Positions 9,023-18,208 of a stretch of 64,000 bases of DNA are shown here, piece by piece. The stretch is from Bacillota bacterium (lineage in GTDB: Bacteria > Bacillota > Sulfobacillia > Sulfobacillales > Sulfobacillaceae). A program made the position numbers and the translations under genes. Position 1 is the first letter of the stretch; each line of letters opens with the position of its first letter. The notes beneath the pieces are model-generated. The model did no database searches, was not told where the DNA came from, and saw only the letters and a program-made list of their open reading frames with translations. The stretch lies in contig JAKACM010000008.1 of NCBI GenBank assembly GCA_021821465.1, positions 1 through 64,000 of the forward strand. Direction: 5' to 3'.

Positions 9023-9769
9023 TCAAGACTCTGGTGAGTCAAGATCGCCGCCATCATCACTTTCGGCCTCTACCCCATCACTTGGGGGGTGTTTGACCGG
9101 TTTGAGGCGCTGAATCTCGGACAATTTGCGGTTTATCGCGTCCAAAACCGCATTAACGGCCGCCCCTTGGGGACCGTCTCGTCTTTCGGGTGCCGCTCCT
9201 ACTAAAATTTCTTCTCGTCCCCTCGATGTGATGTAACTGAGAGCCACGGCTATAACTGTTCTGCCGACCATGGTAAAAGTCTCCATCTGGGCCAGCACCA
9301 CAGGTTCACGCAACTCCGGAATATGATTTAATGCATCTACACAGGCCCATGCTACCATGTTGTGATGCTGGCTCGGTACATAATGGCCCTGCCAACGGCC
9401 TTCATAATTTGTGGTATCATCGTTACCGGGTTGAAGTCGGACATAAGTGTGTGCCAATTGCGAAATCGCGTCCAAATCCATCCGAAATTCAGCCACGGTC
9501 AACCGCGGAAACGCTTCCATGGGTCCGTCATCAATGATTTGGGCCACGGAGATCTTCTTATGGTCCACTCGCAAATCCCATTGTGCCAACAAAGCGCTTT
9601 CCACATCGCGGACAATTTGCTTTGGTGAGCGCTCCAAGGTCGTTAGCACATGAATTTCTTCCACTGCCCCCCACTCATTGACAGCGAGGTGACAGCGCAA
9701 CACTGTGGGCAAACGTTTAATCAGTGTTTCAATCTCTGAAACGGACACCTGCTCGAATTCCCCACTCAT
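9023..9769 (-). CDS. Conserved hypothetical protein
   Basis: A 248-residue soluble protein I cannot name. The N-terminal 80 residues have a regular alternating pattern with LPTVLRCHLAVNEWGAVEEI, then HVLTTLERSPKQIVRDVESA and DLRVDHKKISVAQI, a segment I associate with conserved proteins of Firmicutes and Actinobacteria but without an assigned role. The middle (residues 120-215) contains VAWACVDALNHIPEL and VVLAQMETFTMVGRTVIAVALSYI and may be a second alpha/beta domain. The C-terminus is acidic and low-complexity. AAAGGAG precedes the ATG. It lies directly upstream of the Hfq-like gene and after the terminator of the dehydrogenase gene, so these two form a unit. Confidence 0.75.
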   Translation of the reverse strand: MSGEFEQVSVSEIETLIKRLPTVLRCHLAVNEWGAVEEIHVLTTLERSPKQIVRDVESALLAQWDLRVDHKKISVAQIIDDGPMEAFPRLTVAEFRMDLDAISQLAHTYVRLQPGNDDTTNYEGRWQGHYVPSQHHNMVAWACVDALNHIPELREPVVLAQMETFTMVGRTVIAVALSYITSRGREEILVGAAPERRDGPQGAAVNAVLDAINRKLSEIQRLKPVKHPPSDGVEAESDDGGDLDSPES

Positions 9770-9805
9770 GAATACGGAAACTCCTTTATAAATCAGCGTA
9801 ATTTC

Positions 9806-9841
9806 GGAAAAAAGAGGATATCTATTACTTCGATATCCTCT
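9806..9841 (-). terminator. Rho-independent terminator of the dehydrogenase gene
   Basis: Read on the minus strand, AGAGGATATC, a nine-base loop and GATATCCTCT form a perfect 10-bp stem followed by TTTTTT. It lies 27 bases beyond the stop of the leucine-type dehydrogenase and separates it from the hypothetical/hfq pair. Confidence 0.9.
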
Positions 9842-9867
9842 CCATCATTCCTGTATTTTACTATTCT

Positions 9868-10935
9868 TTATTCGGGAATGTACGTCGAATTAATTTTGCC
9901 TAATTCATGGATGCGCCGTTCGGCAACCCGGTCTGCGGCGTCCTGAGTCGGAATATTCTCCTCCTTGGAGTGCAAGAGAATTTCATTGACCTGTTTGCCT
10001 ATCTGACGCACGCGCGAATAGGCCCGCTCTTTGTGGTACCCGTCCCGGTGAAACTCGTCGGCCACGTTGACAACCCCTCCGCCGTTAATCACGTAATCCG
10101 GAACATAGACAATCCCCTTGCGCAACAGTTCCAAACCGTGGCGCGGTTCCTTTAATTGATTATTGGCCGAACCGGCAATCACTTTGCACCGAAACTCGGG
10201 AATCGTGTCGTCATTAATCACGGCTCCCAGAGCACAGGGCGCAAATATATCGGCCGACACGCCATAAATTTCATCGGGCTGCACCCACTTTGCACCTAAT
10301 TCTTCCGCGACTTCCCGTCCATCTTCGGGGTGAATGTCGGTGACAATCAGCTCTGCTCCTTGTTCGAGGAGCATACGTCCCAATAAACTGCCCACATGTC
10401 CCAATCCCTGTATAGCCACAGTTCGTCCGTGAAAATCATCGGAGCCGAATGCCATGATCATGGCGGCTTTCATGCCTTCCAACACGCCCACGGCCGTCGC
10501 CGGGGAGGGATCGCCACTGGTCTCTTTTAATCCTCCCACAAATTCCGTCTCCCGAGAGATCACTGCCATATCATCTGCGTTGACCCCGACATCTTCGGCC
10601 GTAATATACCGGCCATCCAAACTTTGAATGAGACGACCAAATGACCGCAGCAGGGCTTCAGATTTGTCATGACGGGAATCGGCCCAAATTACTGATTTGC
10701 CCCCTCCTAAATCGAGTCCCATTGCCGCATTCTTGTAAGTCATGCCTCGGGACAATCGAAGGGCATCAGTGATGGCCTCATCCTCCGTCTCGTAAGGCCA
10801 CATTCTCAGACCACCCAAGGCCGGGCCCAGTGTCGTATTATGGATAGCGACAATGGCCTTTAGCCCTGTTGTCTGATCATGCCAAAAGACCAACTCCTCG
10901 TGACCATACTGTTCCATCGCCTCAAATATTTTCAT
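9868..10935 (-). CDS. Leucine/valine/phenylalanine dehydrogenase
   Basis: A 355-residue NAD-dependent amino acid dehydrogenase of the Leu/Val/Phe type, which interconverts branched-chain (or aromatic) amino acids and 2-oxoacids plus ammonia. It begins MKIFEAMEQYGHEELVF like Bacillus leucine dehydrogenase, has LGPALGGLRMWPY, the catalytic-lysine region GMTYKNAAMGLDLGGGKSV, and the Rossmann motif VAIQGLGHVGSLLG. The ATG is chosen on family match. A GTG ten codons upstream is in frame, but its AGGAA is too close. A 7-bp hairpin sits between that AGGAA and the ATG (see separate entry). The gene has its own terminator and no close upstream partner. Confidence 0.9.
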   Translation of the reverse strand: MKIFEAMEQYGHEELVFWHDQTTGLKAIVAIHNTTLGPALGGLRMWPYETEDEAITDALRLSRGMTYKNAAMGLDLGGGKSVIWADSRHDKSEALLRSFGRLIQSLDGRYITAEDVGVNADDMAVISRETEFVGGLKETSGDPSPATAVGVLEGMKAAMIMAFGSDDFHGRTVAIQGLGHVGSLLGRMLLEQGAELIVTDIHPEDGREVAEELGAKWVQPDEIYGVSADIFAPCALGAVINDDTIPEFRCKVIAGSANNQLKEPRHGLELLRKGIVYVPDYVINGGGVVNVADEFHRDGYHKERAYSRVRQIGKQVNEILLHSKEENIPTQDAADRVAERRIHELGKINSTYIPE

Positions 10936-10942
10936 CGCGACC

Positions 10943-10960
10943 CCGCACGGATGTGCGGGA
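10943..10960 (-). promoter_or_regulatory. Hairpin between ribosome site and start codon
   Basis: On the minus strand CCCGCAC-ATCC-GTGCGGG is a perfect 7-bp GC-rich hairpin. It lies between the only good Shine-Dalgarno (AAAGGAA at 10966-10972) and the dehydrogenase ATG. The linear distance is about 30 bases; with the stem folded it would be about 12. The stem could bring the site into reach or be a control point. The effect is inference. Confidence 0.6.
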
Positions 10961-11087
10961 CTCACTTCCTTTCTCTTTTCTGGACTCTTGTCTGTGGATC
11001 ATGGGAATCAAACAATCCCATCTCCGTTCCTCATCATGTCACAAACCCATCAAACGGTAAACCGGTAGAATGCACAGTGTCTGCAAC

Positions 11088-11110
11088 AAAAAAGCCCCAA
11101 AGGGGGCTTT
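11088..11110 (-). terminator. Terminator overlapping the spo0A stop codon
   Basis: On the minus strand AAAGCCCC-CTTT-GGGGCTTT followed by further Ts forms a classical terminator. Its first arm begins inside the TAA stop of spo0A, so the coding region ends directly in the hairpin. Confidence 0.9.
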
Positions 11111-11897
11111 AACCGGCTTTGATTTGCATCCGCAGCTTATCCGCAACCATTGCAATGAACTCGGAATTTGTTGGTTTGCCCCTGTCCCGGTTAACAGTGT
11201 GCCCGAAAATTCCATTAATTACGTCGACATTACCTCGGGACCACGCCACTTCGATGGCATGCCTTATTGCCCTTTCCACTCGACTGGGTGTGGTTTTGTA
11301 TTTGGAGGCAATTGCGGGATATAATTCTTTGGTTACGCCGCTCAACAAATCCACCCGGTTTATCACCATGATTATGGCTTCACGCAGATATAAATATCCT
11401 TTGATATGGGCGGGAATGCCAATCTCATGGATCACATTCGTCACTTCCACATCCAGATTTCTCGTCGGAACGACACTGATTTTTCCGCTCAAGCTGCTGG
11501 TTTTCTTTCCCGGAGACGCACTCGCCGCCAGTTGTTTGACCCGTGAAGCCAAAACCTTCAAATTAAATGGCTTGAGAACAAAATAATCGGCACCGAGTTC
11601 GAGTGCCTTCTGTGTCATGGTTTCTTGTCCAAATGCGGTGAGGACAATCACACGAGGAGGATTCGGTAATTCCATCTGAGCGAGTCGTTCTAAGACGCCG
11701 ATGCCGTCTAAATGAGGCATGATAATGTCGAGAACGATAACATCCACAGGTTGTTGGGCCAGCATTTCCAGTACTTCCATGCCATGATTGGCGATTCCCG
11801 CCACTTCCAGTCCTTCTTCGCCGCGTATCGCCTCTTGCAACAGTTCGCAGAATTCGCGGTTATCGTCGGCGATTAACACCTTTGTTGCCATTTCCAT
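11109..11897 (-). CDS. spo0A: Sporulation master response regulator Spo0A
   Basis: A 262-residue response regulator that commits the cell to sporulation when phosphorylated. The receiver domain (1-120) has the acidic pair D11/D12, the phospho-acceptor D57 in VIVLDIIMP, the switch Thr in [10 protein letters not shown] and Lys in FVLKPFNLK. The C-terminal Spo0A DNA-binding domain (about 145-262) shows [21 protein letters not shown] and [17 protein letters not shown], the recognition-helix region. AGGAGG lies seven bases before the ATG. The gene follows spoIVB as in Bacillus and Clostridia and ends in its own terminator. Confidence 0.97.
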   Translation of the reverse strand: MEMATKVLIADDNREFCELLQEAIRGEEGLEVAGIANHGMEVLEMLAQQPVDVIVLDIIMPHLDGIGVLERLAQMELPNPPRVIVLTAFGQETMTQKALELGADYFVLKPFNLKVLASRVKQLAASASPGKKTSSLSGKISVVPTRNLDVEVTNVIHEIGIPAHIKGYLYLREAIIMVINRVDLLSGVTKELYPAIASKYKTTPSRVERAIRHAIEVAWSRGNVDVINGIFGHTVNRDRGKPTNSEFIAMVADKLRMQIKAG

Positions 11898-11944
11898 TTC
11901 TTAGCCTCCTGCAATTTATCTACAAATTAACACACATCTTACCC

Positions 11945-12178
11945 TTACGATTGTGCCTCATCCCTATCATCTTGCGAAGAGTCTTTTCCTTCTAAATTGT
12001 TACATTCCTTGTCATCAACCGACAGCAATCCCAGATGTTTAAGATAAAGGATCTGCAAATAGCTCGCTTGGGCGTAATCCCACAAATTGCGACTATATTG
12101 CAGCAACACCCACATGAGCCCTGTGGTCACACTCAAAAAAATCCAGATTGCCAAAGCAATTTCAGGGGATTTTTCCAT
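11945..12178 (-). CDS. Small single-span membrane protein
   Basis: A 77-residue protein that I do not recognise. One hydrophobic segment at about residues 5-27 (IALAIWIFLSVTTGLMWVLL) is followed by an amphipathic stretch rich in Tyr and Leu and a highly acidic, Asp/Glu/Ser-rich tail. A strong purine-rich ribosome site (GGAAGGGG) precedes the ATG, which supports its being real. It lies between spoIVB and spo0A on the same strand, so a sporulation link is possible but is inference. Confidence 0.65.
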   Translation of the reverse strand: MEKSPEIALAIWIFLSVTTGLMWVLLQYSRNLWDYAQASYLQILYLKHLGLLSVDDKECNNLEGKDSSQDDRDEAQS

Positions 12179-12255
12179 GACGTTTTCCCCTTCCCTTTAG
12201 GGAATTATGACGAACGATTTCGCCATCATGTGTCGAATATCCTGCCAAAATTCCC

Positions 12256-13500
12256 TTACGAAAAAGATTTTTGTTTCACCATCCAATAAGCGTAACATCC
12301 GTAACCCAATGTTGGATGACTTAATAACACATGGGTGACGGCCCCTACCAATCGGCCATCTTGAATAATGGGACTGCCGCTCATGCCCTGAATGATACCT
12401 CCGGCGCGTGAAAGCAATTGGGGATCTGTCACTTGCAACAATAATCCTTTCGTGTGAGGGTGCCATTGCACATATGTCTTTAAAATCCGTATGGAAAATA
12501 ATTGCGTCTTTTGTCCTTTGATTACGGTGAGAATGTGCGCGGTTCCCGGATGGACCTGGTCCGGAAGAGCAATAGGCAAAGGTTTTTCGCCCCCTGGGAG
12601 GGGTTTATGGGTCAGACTTCCGGTAATTCCAAATATGCCATTATGATTCACTTCGCCCTGAATGTTTTGTCCGTTGGCGAGCACACCGATTTTCTGACCC
12701 GGGGAGTTTCGAGTGCCCGCAACCACCCCCACAATTCGGGCCCCGGTTAGTCTACCCCCTGTGATCTTAATCGGAGTATGGGTTAAGCCGTCGGTAATAC
12801 TATGGCCCAGCGCCGCAAATTTCAAGGTTTTAGGATTGTAAAAAGTCAATGTGCCGACTCCTGTGGCTCCTCCTTGCACAATGATTCCAATATGCCAAAT
12901 CTGTTGAGTCGGGGAAAAGATTGGTTTAACATACCGAAGATGAAATCTTCTGGCCCCTTCGACACCCAAAGCCAAGTTTCGGTGCTTCTTGCCCGCATAC
13001 TGCACCGCTTTTTGCAAAGCTTGGCTGGACGTAACCAGGCGATGGTTGGCTTGGATAATGACGTCCCCGGGGTCTATACCCGCCTCTCTGGCGGGATCTA
13101 GTTTCCGCCCCTCTGCCGTAATGGGAGCATACCCCTGCACAACCAGCCCCTCGGTCTTGACAGCCACCCCAATTGACTGACCTCCCGGTACTTCATAAAG
13201 AGGACTGGTAACATCCACCGGCAAGGGACGCCAAGGAATCCATCCCCACAATTTCGATCGAATAACGAAATGGCCCGGCACCATTGCCCGTATATGGATC
13301 ACTCCGGATTTGACGAACACTCTTTTAGCACTGCTGGCCTTTACACCGAGCCATCTGCTCCAAGGGAAAGAAATCCTTTGACCCGATGGAACAATGACCG
13401 CACGCGGCAAGTTAATTGAGGCCCGCACCGGCTGAAGAAACCCCAAAGCAACAATAAATGCGGCTCCTAAAACGCCGCCAATCCGGGCCTTGTTCTTCAC
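12256..13500 (-). CDS. spoIVB: Sporulation signalling peptidase SpoIVB
   Basis: A 414-residue secreted serine peptidase (family S55). An N-terminal hydrophobic segment at about residues 8-28 would take it to the intermembrane space around the forespore. A PDZ domain (about 105-180) contains GIDPGDVIIQANHRLV. The peptidase domain has the catalytic His in AALGHSITDG and the Ser in IIQGMSGSPII. In B. subtilis SpoIVB activates the SpoIVFB protease that processes pro-sigma-K, so it fits with the sigma-K fragment further right. It is followed by the small membrane protein gene and spo0A. Confidence 0.95.
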   Translation of the reverse strand: MKNKARIGGVLGAAFIVALGFLQPVRASINLPRAVIVPSGQRISFPWSRWLGVKASSAKRVFVKSGVIHIRAMVPGHFVIRSKLWGWIPWRPLPVDVTSPLYEVPGGQSIGVAVKTEGLVVQGYAPITAEGRKLDPAREAGIDPGDVIIQANHRLVTSSQALQKAVQYAGKKHRNLALGVEGARRFHLRYVKPIFSPTQQIWHIGIIVQGGATGVGTLTFYNPKTLKFAALGHSITDGLTHTPIKITGGRLTGARIVGVVAGTRNSPGQKIGVLANGQNIQGEVNHNGIFGITGSLTHKPLPGGEKPLPIALPDQVHPGTAHILTVIKGQKTQLFSIRILKTYVQWHPHTKGLLLQVTDPQLLSRAGGIIQGMSGSPIIQDGRLVGAVTHVLLSHPTLGYGCYAYWMVKQKSFS

Positions 13501-13706
13501 CGATCTTCACCTCCCCGAAAATAGCTTTCCGGTTTTAAGATCCCGGAAACGGGGAGAATTCATGCCCGGAATTCCGACCAAGGTTTAACTTTGACTCCAG
13601 GTTTATGACAAAAATCTCGCCAGATTTTCCGCTCCGCTGCCATCCTTGCGGTACGAATAGGAATTATTGCACATCTCATCATAAAGATTGGTGTAAAAGT
13701 CAGACA

Positions 13707-14759
13707 CTATAACCGCAGCAAGTGTTGGGCAATATCGAATGCGGCGTGTGGGCGCGCCCACATCTTTTGTTCATGTATAATTTGATTGCGAAGAGGGGAA
13801 TCTTCCGGTAGCAGTTCATGGACCCATTTTAACAACTCATCGTCTCCGCGAAGGGCTAAATGATGAAGTAACAGCCTGTCGCGATTGGCTTCTTCCTGGC
13901 CGGGTATCCAATGGGTCATAATAAACGGCACTTGCGATTGAGCCACCTCTGCTGCCGTAACCCCTCCCGGCTTGCCTACGACAATGCGGGCATGATGCAG
14001 CAATAAAGGCATCTTTTCCACATACCCTACAATAGTAACGGTATTGGGCCATGAATACTGATCCAAGTGCCATCTCAGTCTTTCATTGTGCCCACACACC
14101 GCCACGACGGGATAACCGGCTTTCGCCAACTTGCGCAAAATGCGGTAATAGGGTCCCATTCCCAATCCGCCGCCTAATAGTACAATCGGGTCTCGGGCAA
14201 ATAAGGGCAATTCCCATCTCGGGGCATGAAAAGCTCGGCGAATGGGGATTCCGGTCATCCATATCCGCTCTTTCGGCACATTAAACCGTGCCAGATCATC
14301 GACTTGTTCCGGCAACCACACCGTATAGGCATCTGCTAAGGGCTCGTACCAAAAACGATGCACGGACAAATCCGTCAAAATCCCCACAATTTTCAACCGG
14401 GGATGTCTCTGCTTTATCCCCGACCAGGCATTTAAGGCAAAAGGATGCGTGGCCAAGACGATATCGGGTTGATAAGCCTCATAGATCCTTTCCAACTGCA
14501 ATCTCCCAATATGCATCCATCGTCGTCGGTGTTTGGTCCAATGGCCGGGCGAATGATCCGCCCATCGGAATAGAGCGCCATATTGCCGCGGAACATAGTG
14601 CAAAGCCCAAAAGTACAGACCGGTTTCCACACGGGCTCTGCCTACCAAATGTTCGGAAAACTCCACATCCATATTCAGTCTCAGACAGGCTTCCGCTAAG
14701 GCTTTGGCCGCGCTGTCATGACCGGTTCCTATGGGCAAGCTTGCTATTAATATCCGCAT
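13707..14759 (-). CDS. MGDG-synthase/UgtP-like glycosyltransferase (GT28)
   Basis: A 350-residue GT-B glycosyltransferase. MRILIASLPIGTGHDSAAKAL at the N-terminus matches the processive diacylglycerol glycosyltransferases (UgtP, MGD synthase), and the C-terminal nucleotide-sugar site shows LLGGGLGMGPYYRIL and later VVGKPGGVTAAEVAQSQVPFI. It probably transfers a sugar to diacylglycerol at the inner face of the membrane. The ATG has AAGGGG six bases upstream; an in-frame TTG five codons earlier would place that site within the gene. It follows the DUF212 gene closely. Confidence 0.85.
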   Translation of the reverse strand: MRILIASLPIGTGHDSAAKALAEACLRLNMDVEFSEHLVGRARVETGLYFWALHYVPRQYGALFRWADHSPGHWTKHRRRWMHIGRLQLERIYEAYQPDIVLATHPFALNAWSGIKQRHPRLKIVGILTDLSVHRFWYEPLADAYTVWLPEQVDDLARFNVPKERIWMTGIPIRRAFHAPRWELPLFARDPIVLLGGGLGMGPYYRILRKLAKAGYPVVAVCGHNERLRWHLDQYSWPNTVTIVGYVEKMPLLLHHARIVVGKPGGVTAAEVAQSQVPFIMTHWIPGQEEANRDRLLLHHLALRGDDELLKWVHELLPEDSPLRNQIIHEQKMWARPHAAFDIAQHLLRL

Positions 14760-14786
14760 CGGGTTCCCCTTCAATCGACCAGCATT

Positions 14787-15218
14787 TCAGTAAAAAAACC
14801 GGCTTGTGATGAGACCCCATATCATTCCCGCAATAACCTCCCAGGGAGTATGACCCACAAATTCCGGAAAATCACGGTCCGTGTCGGCTAAATACCCGGA
14901 TCGCGAAACGAGATTAAGGTAGCGAGACTGCAATCCCACCACACGTCTGACATGGATGGCATCGTAAAGCACAATCATGCCAAAAATGGCCGTTACGGCA
15001 AATTGTCCCGATTTCCATCCATACTGATAACCGATAGAGGAAGCTAAGGCCATAACCATCGCCGAATGTGATGATGGCATCCCGCCCGCTCCCACCAGGC
15101 GTTCAAAACGCGGCTCACGACGAGACAGAAAATAAATAACAAACTTCAATATCTGTGCGGTCGCTGCGGCCACGACCGCACTAACCAAAACCCGGTTCGT
15201 GTCGAGGAGCCATTGCAA
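14787..15218 (-). CDS. Divergent PAP2-family membrane protein (DUF212, YuiD-like)
   Basis: A 143-residue membrane protein with about four hydrophobic segments. GGMPSSHSAMVMALASSIG is the DUF212 equivalent of the phosphatase SRSGH motif, and VRRVVGLQSRYLN plus GHTPWEVIAGMIWG complete the family pattern. Related to acid phosphatases of the PAP2 type; substrate unknown. The TTG start has GGAGGG upstream and follows the recN stop almost directly, so it belongs to the recN transcript. Confidence 0.85.
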   Translation of the reverse strand: MQWLLDTNRVLVSAVVAAATAQILKFVIYFLSRREPRFERLVGAGGMPSSHSAMVMALASSIGYQYGWKSGQFAVTAIFGMIVLYDAIHVRRVVGLQSRYLNLVSRSGYLADTDRDFPEFVGHTPWEVIAGMIWGLITSRFFY

Positions 15219-15219
15219 A

Positions 15220-16881
15220 TTAATCCCTCCGTTTTCCCCGGATCAGCAAGTGTCGCGCGTGTTCCCTCGCCATTTGATCGGATTGACCGCTCAGCATGCG
15301 CGCAATCTCCCCTTCTCTGTCTTGACCTTCCACGAACTTTACGGAGCTTTGAACCTTTGCATCATCCAGCACTTTAACGACAGTCCATTGATAGTCAGCA
15401 CTGGCCGCCACGGAGGGTTGGTGGCTAATTGCAATAACCTGCTGGCGTGCTCCCAGACTCCGAAGCAAAAACCCCACCTTGGCTGCGCTCTGCCCTCCCA
15501 GCCCTTGGTCCAGTTCGTCAAATATCAGACTCGTCGACCCCTGGGTCCCACCCATTACCGCCATGCCCAAGGCAATTCGTGACAGTTCACCCCCCGACGC
15601 AACCTTCGTTGCCGGTCTTAATTCCTGCTGTGCCGACGGAGCATAAAGAATAACGGCATGATCCAACCCCGAAGCCGTGGGATCCCCTGATTCTAACCCA
15701 AATAGCAGGCTTGAACCCGGCATTTCCATCTCGCGCACGAGGCGACACAACTCCCGGCTCACCTCCTTGGTGGCAGTCTGACGCGCCTGCGACAATTCCC
15801 GGGCCAAGCGAAAATATTCGTCTTCCGCCTCCTGCAATTTTCTTTCCGTAATATGTAATTGCCATTCGAAGTCGTCCCACCTTGTCAAATCCTCTTCCAA
15901 TGACTTTGCGTACCGCAAAAGTTCGTCGATAGACAGCTTATACCGGCGTTTGACTCGTGCCAGTTCATTGGCTCGAGTCTCCAGCGTCTCCAATTGACCG
16001 GGATCTTGATCCAACCGACTTGCCCATTCGCTCAACTCCACGCGCAATTCCTCGGCGATGGCAACGGCTTGTTCCGTTAGGCTCCCCAAATTTGCAGCAC
16101 TTGGGTCGATCCGAATTAAATACGTGACATGGTGAGACATGTGATTCAAGAGGGAAATGACATTGCCCGAGTCGTTGCTTTCCAAATCTTGCTCAATCAT
16201 CTGGAGCGACTCGAGTAAGCGGTGCCGTGAATGCAGACGCGCCAAATCTCCGGTCAATCGTTCCTCTTCTTCCGGATCAAGGTGCAAAGCATTGAATTCG
16301 TCCAATTCCCGACGTTTCGCGGCCAAAACCTCCGGACTCGGGGTATTGGTCAGTAAGGCATTATGTGCGGCTTTAGCATTTTTCCAGGCGTCATAGGCTA
16401 GATCTGTATCCTTACGCAGACTCTCCAAGTCAGCATAACGATCCAGCCACAGCAAAAGCTGATTGGACTCAAATAGCCGTAAGGCATGATGCTGTCCACT
16501 GAAATCGATTAATTTCGGTGCTAATTCCCGCACCGCCTGCCGGGTAACGATTTGTCCCTGTACACGGTACGTTGAACGTCCTTCCTGACTCATGTCCCGT
16601 TGAACAATTAAGACGTCATCCTCATCGATTCCCCATTGGCGCAACCCGTCCCATAAGAGATCAGAGCGGGAAAGGGAAAATACCGCGCGAATTCGAAATC
16701 CGGATCCGAAGGGACCAATAAGGTCTTGGTTTGCACCAAGCCCGAAGACCGCTGGAATGGCTGTAAGCAAAAGGGATTTGCCGGCACCGGATTCACCGGT
16801 CACCGCGATAAATCCGTCATCGAATTGCACTTCCGCCTGACGAATGAGTCCGAAGTTCTCCACTTTTAATAGGCTGAGCAT
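15220..16881 (-). CDS. recN: DNA repair protein RecN
   Basis: A 553-residue SMC-like ATPase acting in recombinational repair of double-strand breaks. Walker A GESGAGKS at residues 29-36; ABC signature region VASGGELSRIALGMAVM and Walker B SLIFDELDQGLGG near residues 440-490; the long middle is coiled-coil-like (Leu/Glu/Arg-rich, about 150-380). The start MLSLLKVENFGLIRQAEV matches RecN; a longer open frame upstream lies inside argR and is not used. The ribosome site is weak, and the gene follows the argR stop by 13 bases, so coupling is likely. Confidence 0.95.
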   Translation of the reverse strand: MLSLLKVENFGLIRQAEVQFDDGFIAVTGESGAGKSLLLTAIPAVFGLGANQDLIGPFGSGFRIRAVFSLSRSDLLWDGLRQWGIDEDDVLIVQRDMSQEGRSTYRVQGQIVTRQAVRELAPKLIDFSGQHHALRLFESNQLLLWLDRYADLESLRKDTDLAYDAWKNAKAAHNALLTNTPSPEVLAAKRRELDEFNALHLDPEEEERLTGDLARLHSRHRLLESLQMIEQDLESNDSGNVISLLNHMSHHVTYLIRIDPSAANLGSLTEQAVAIAEELRVELSEWASRLDQDPGQLETLETRANELARVKRRYKLSIDELLRYAKSLEEDLTRWDDFEWQLHITERKLQEAEDEYFRLARELSQARQTATKEVSRELCRLVREMEMPGSSLLFGLESGDPTASGLDHAVILYAPSAQQELRPATKVASGGELSRIALGMAVMGGTQGSTSLIFDELDQGLGGQSAAKVGFLLRSLGARQQVIAISHQPSVAASADYQWTVVKVLDDAKVQSSVKFVEGQDREGEIARMLSGQSDQMAREHARHLLIRGKRRD

Positions 16882-16894
16882 ATCACACATCCAT

Positions 16895-17350
16895 TCAACG
16901 CAACTCTTCGAACCGCTGCGCCAATTTTGGCGCCTCTTCCTTGGAACGAGCCACCACCAGTACCGTATTTTCCCCGGCCAGTGTGCCCACAACTTCCGGC
17001 CAATCCATCTTGTCAATTGCCTCGGAGACCACCTCGGCACCGGCCGTCAACGTTTTCACGACGACCAAATTTTCGCTCACCGTATACCCCGTCAGTACTT
17101 CGCGCAAAAGACGCCGAAGTCGATCTTTTGTCGCCCCTAATGCCCGTTCCTCCGGCAGCGCATAGCGGTGAGTTTCCTGGTAAGGCACTTTTATGAGCCC
17201 TAAATCTTTGATGTCGCGGGAAATTGTCGCCTGAGTCGCCGGCATTCCCTTTGACGCCAGAATTTCCGAAAGTTCTTCCTGGGTTTCGACAGGTTGCGCT
17301 ATGATAATTTCTTGAATCAGTGATTGGCGCGTGCGCTTGTCATGACGCAT
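16895..17350 (-). CDS. argR: Arginine repressor ArgR/AhrC
   Basis: A 151-residue regulator with an N-terminal winged helix (TQEELSEILASKGMPATQAT then ISRDIKDLGL) and a C-terminal arginine-binding, hexamer-forming domain (VVVKTLTAGAEVVSEAIDKM, then VVGTLAGENTVLVVARS). It senses arginine and represses its synthesis or activates its breakdown. AAAGGGG precedes the ATG. Position between nadK and recN matches the Clostridia order. Confidence 0.95.
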   Translation of the reverse strand: MRHDKRTRQSLIQEIIIAQPVETQEELSEILASKGMPATQATISRDIKDLGLIKVPYQETHRYALPEERALGATKDRLRRLLREVLTGYTVSENLVVVKTLTAGAEVVSEAIDKMDWPEVVGTLAGENTVLVVARSKEEAPKLAQRFEELR

Positions 17351-17353
17351 GGT

Positions 17354-18208
17354 CTAATGCCCCTTTCGCCAGCCCCTCAGCACTTGGAAGAAACTCCATC
17401 CCGGCCGGCGAAACAATCGAATTTTGGTGGGGCTGGTTTCCACTATTACTTCGTCGCCGTCTATGAGTGGATAAGTCTCTTGCCCGTCCACTGTCACAAG
17501 AGTGTCACGATGCATCGCGCGCACTCTGATTTTCACTTGCTGATCGCCGTTTATGACAATAGATCGGTCAAAAAAAGAATGCGGACAAATAGGAGTTACC
17601 ACCATAACCCCGAGGGCCGGACTCAATATCGGCCCCCCTGCCGAAAGCGAATAGGCTGTAGAACCTGTCGGGGACGATACAATCAGTCCATCAGCGGGAT
17701 AAGTTGTCACATACGCTTCATCGACGAATGTCTCCAAGTTTATGAGCCGGGCGAAAGGTCCCTTAGTCACGACCACATCATTCATGGCTTCAAAACGCAC
17801 CAATTCATGATGCCCTCTCATAACCCGCATCGCCAAAAGGTCACGTTGGTCGATTTCATACCGGTCATTGACCATCGCCGTCAATGCCGACATCAAATCC
17901 GGAACCTCCACCTCGGTCAAGAACCCTAAATGCCCTAGATTCACGCCCAATATCGGACAATTGAGAGCCGCTAAAGCTTTGGCCGCATGAAGCAAAGTGC
18001 CGTCTCCACCCAACACGATAATTCCGTCGACACTGCCCTCAGACAGTTCCTCCATGCTCCGGCCCAGGTCCTGGTACCCTATCGCCTCAGCCAACACTGT
18101 AGGAATCACGGTGTCAATCCCATGATCCAAAGACCACCGCCAAATCCTCCCGGTTAATCCTCTGACTTGATCCTTGTCCGTATTTGGCCAGATTAACAAC
18201 CGTTTCAA
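17354..18208 (-). CDS. nadK: NAD kinase
   Basis: A 284-residue enzyme that phosphorylates NAD to NADP using ATP. The family motif GGDGTLLHAAKAL is at about residues 69-80, NLGHLGFLTEVE follows, the NAD-site DGLIVSSPTGSTAYSLSAGG is in the second half. The start is taken as TTG, overlapping the tlyA TGA, because AGGAGG in the 3' end of tlyA lies seven bases before it and the protein then begins MKRLLIWPN as kinases do. The ATG seven codons upstream would place AGGAGG inside the gene. Confidence 0.93.
   Translation of the reverse strand: MKRLLIWPNTDKDQVRGLTGRIWRWSLDHGIDTVIPTVLAEAIGYQDLGRSMEELSEGSVDGIIVLGGDGTLLHAAKALAALNCPILGVNLGHLGFLTEVEVPDLMSALTAMVNDRYEIDQRDLLAMRVMRGHHELVRFEAMNDVVVTKGPFARLINLETFVDEAYVTTYPADGLIVSSPTGSTAYSLSAGGPILSPALGVMVVTPICPHSFFDRSIVINGDQQVKIRVRAMHRDTLVTVDGQETYPLIDGDEVIVETSPTKIRLFRRPGWSFFQVLRGWRKGH

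Noticed and set aside
16882-17040. A 53-codon upstream extension of recN
   Set aside because: It lies inside argR and the RecN family begins at MLSLLKVENF.
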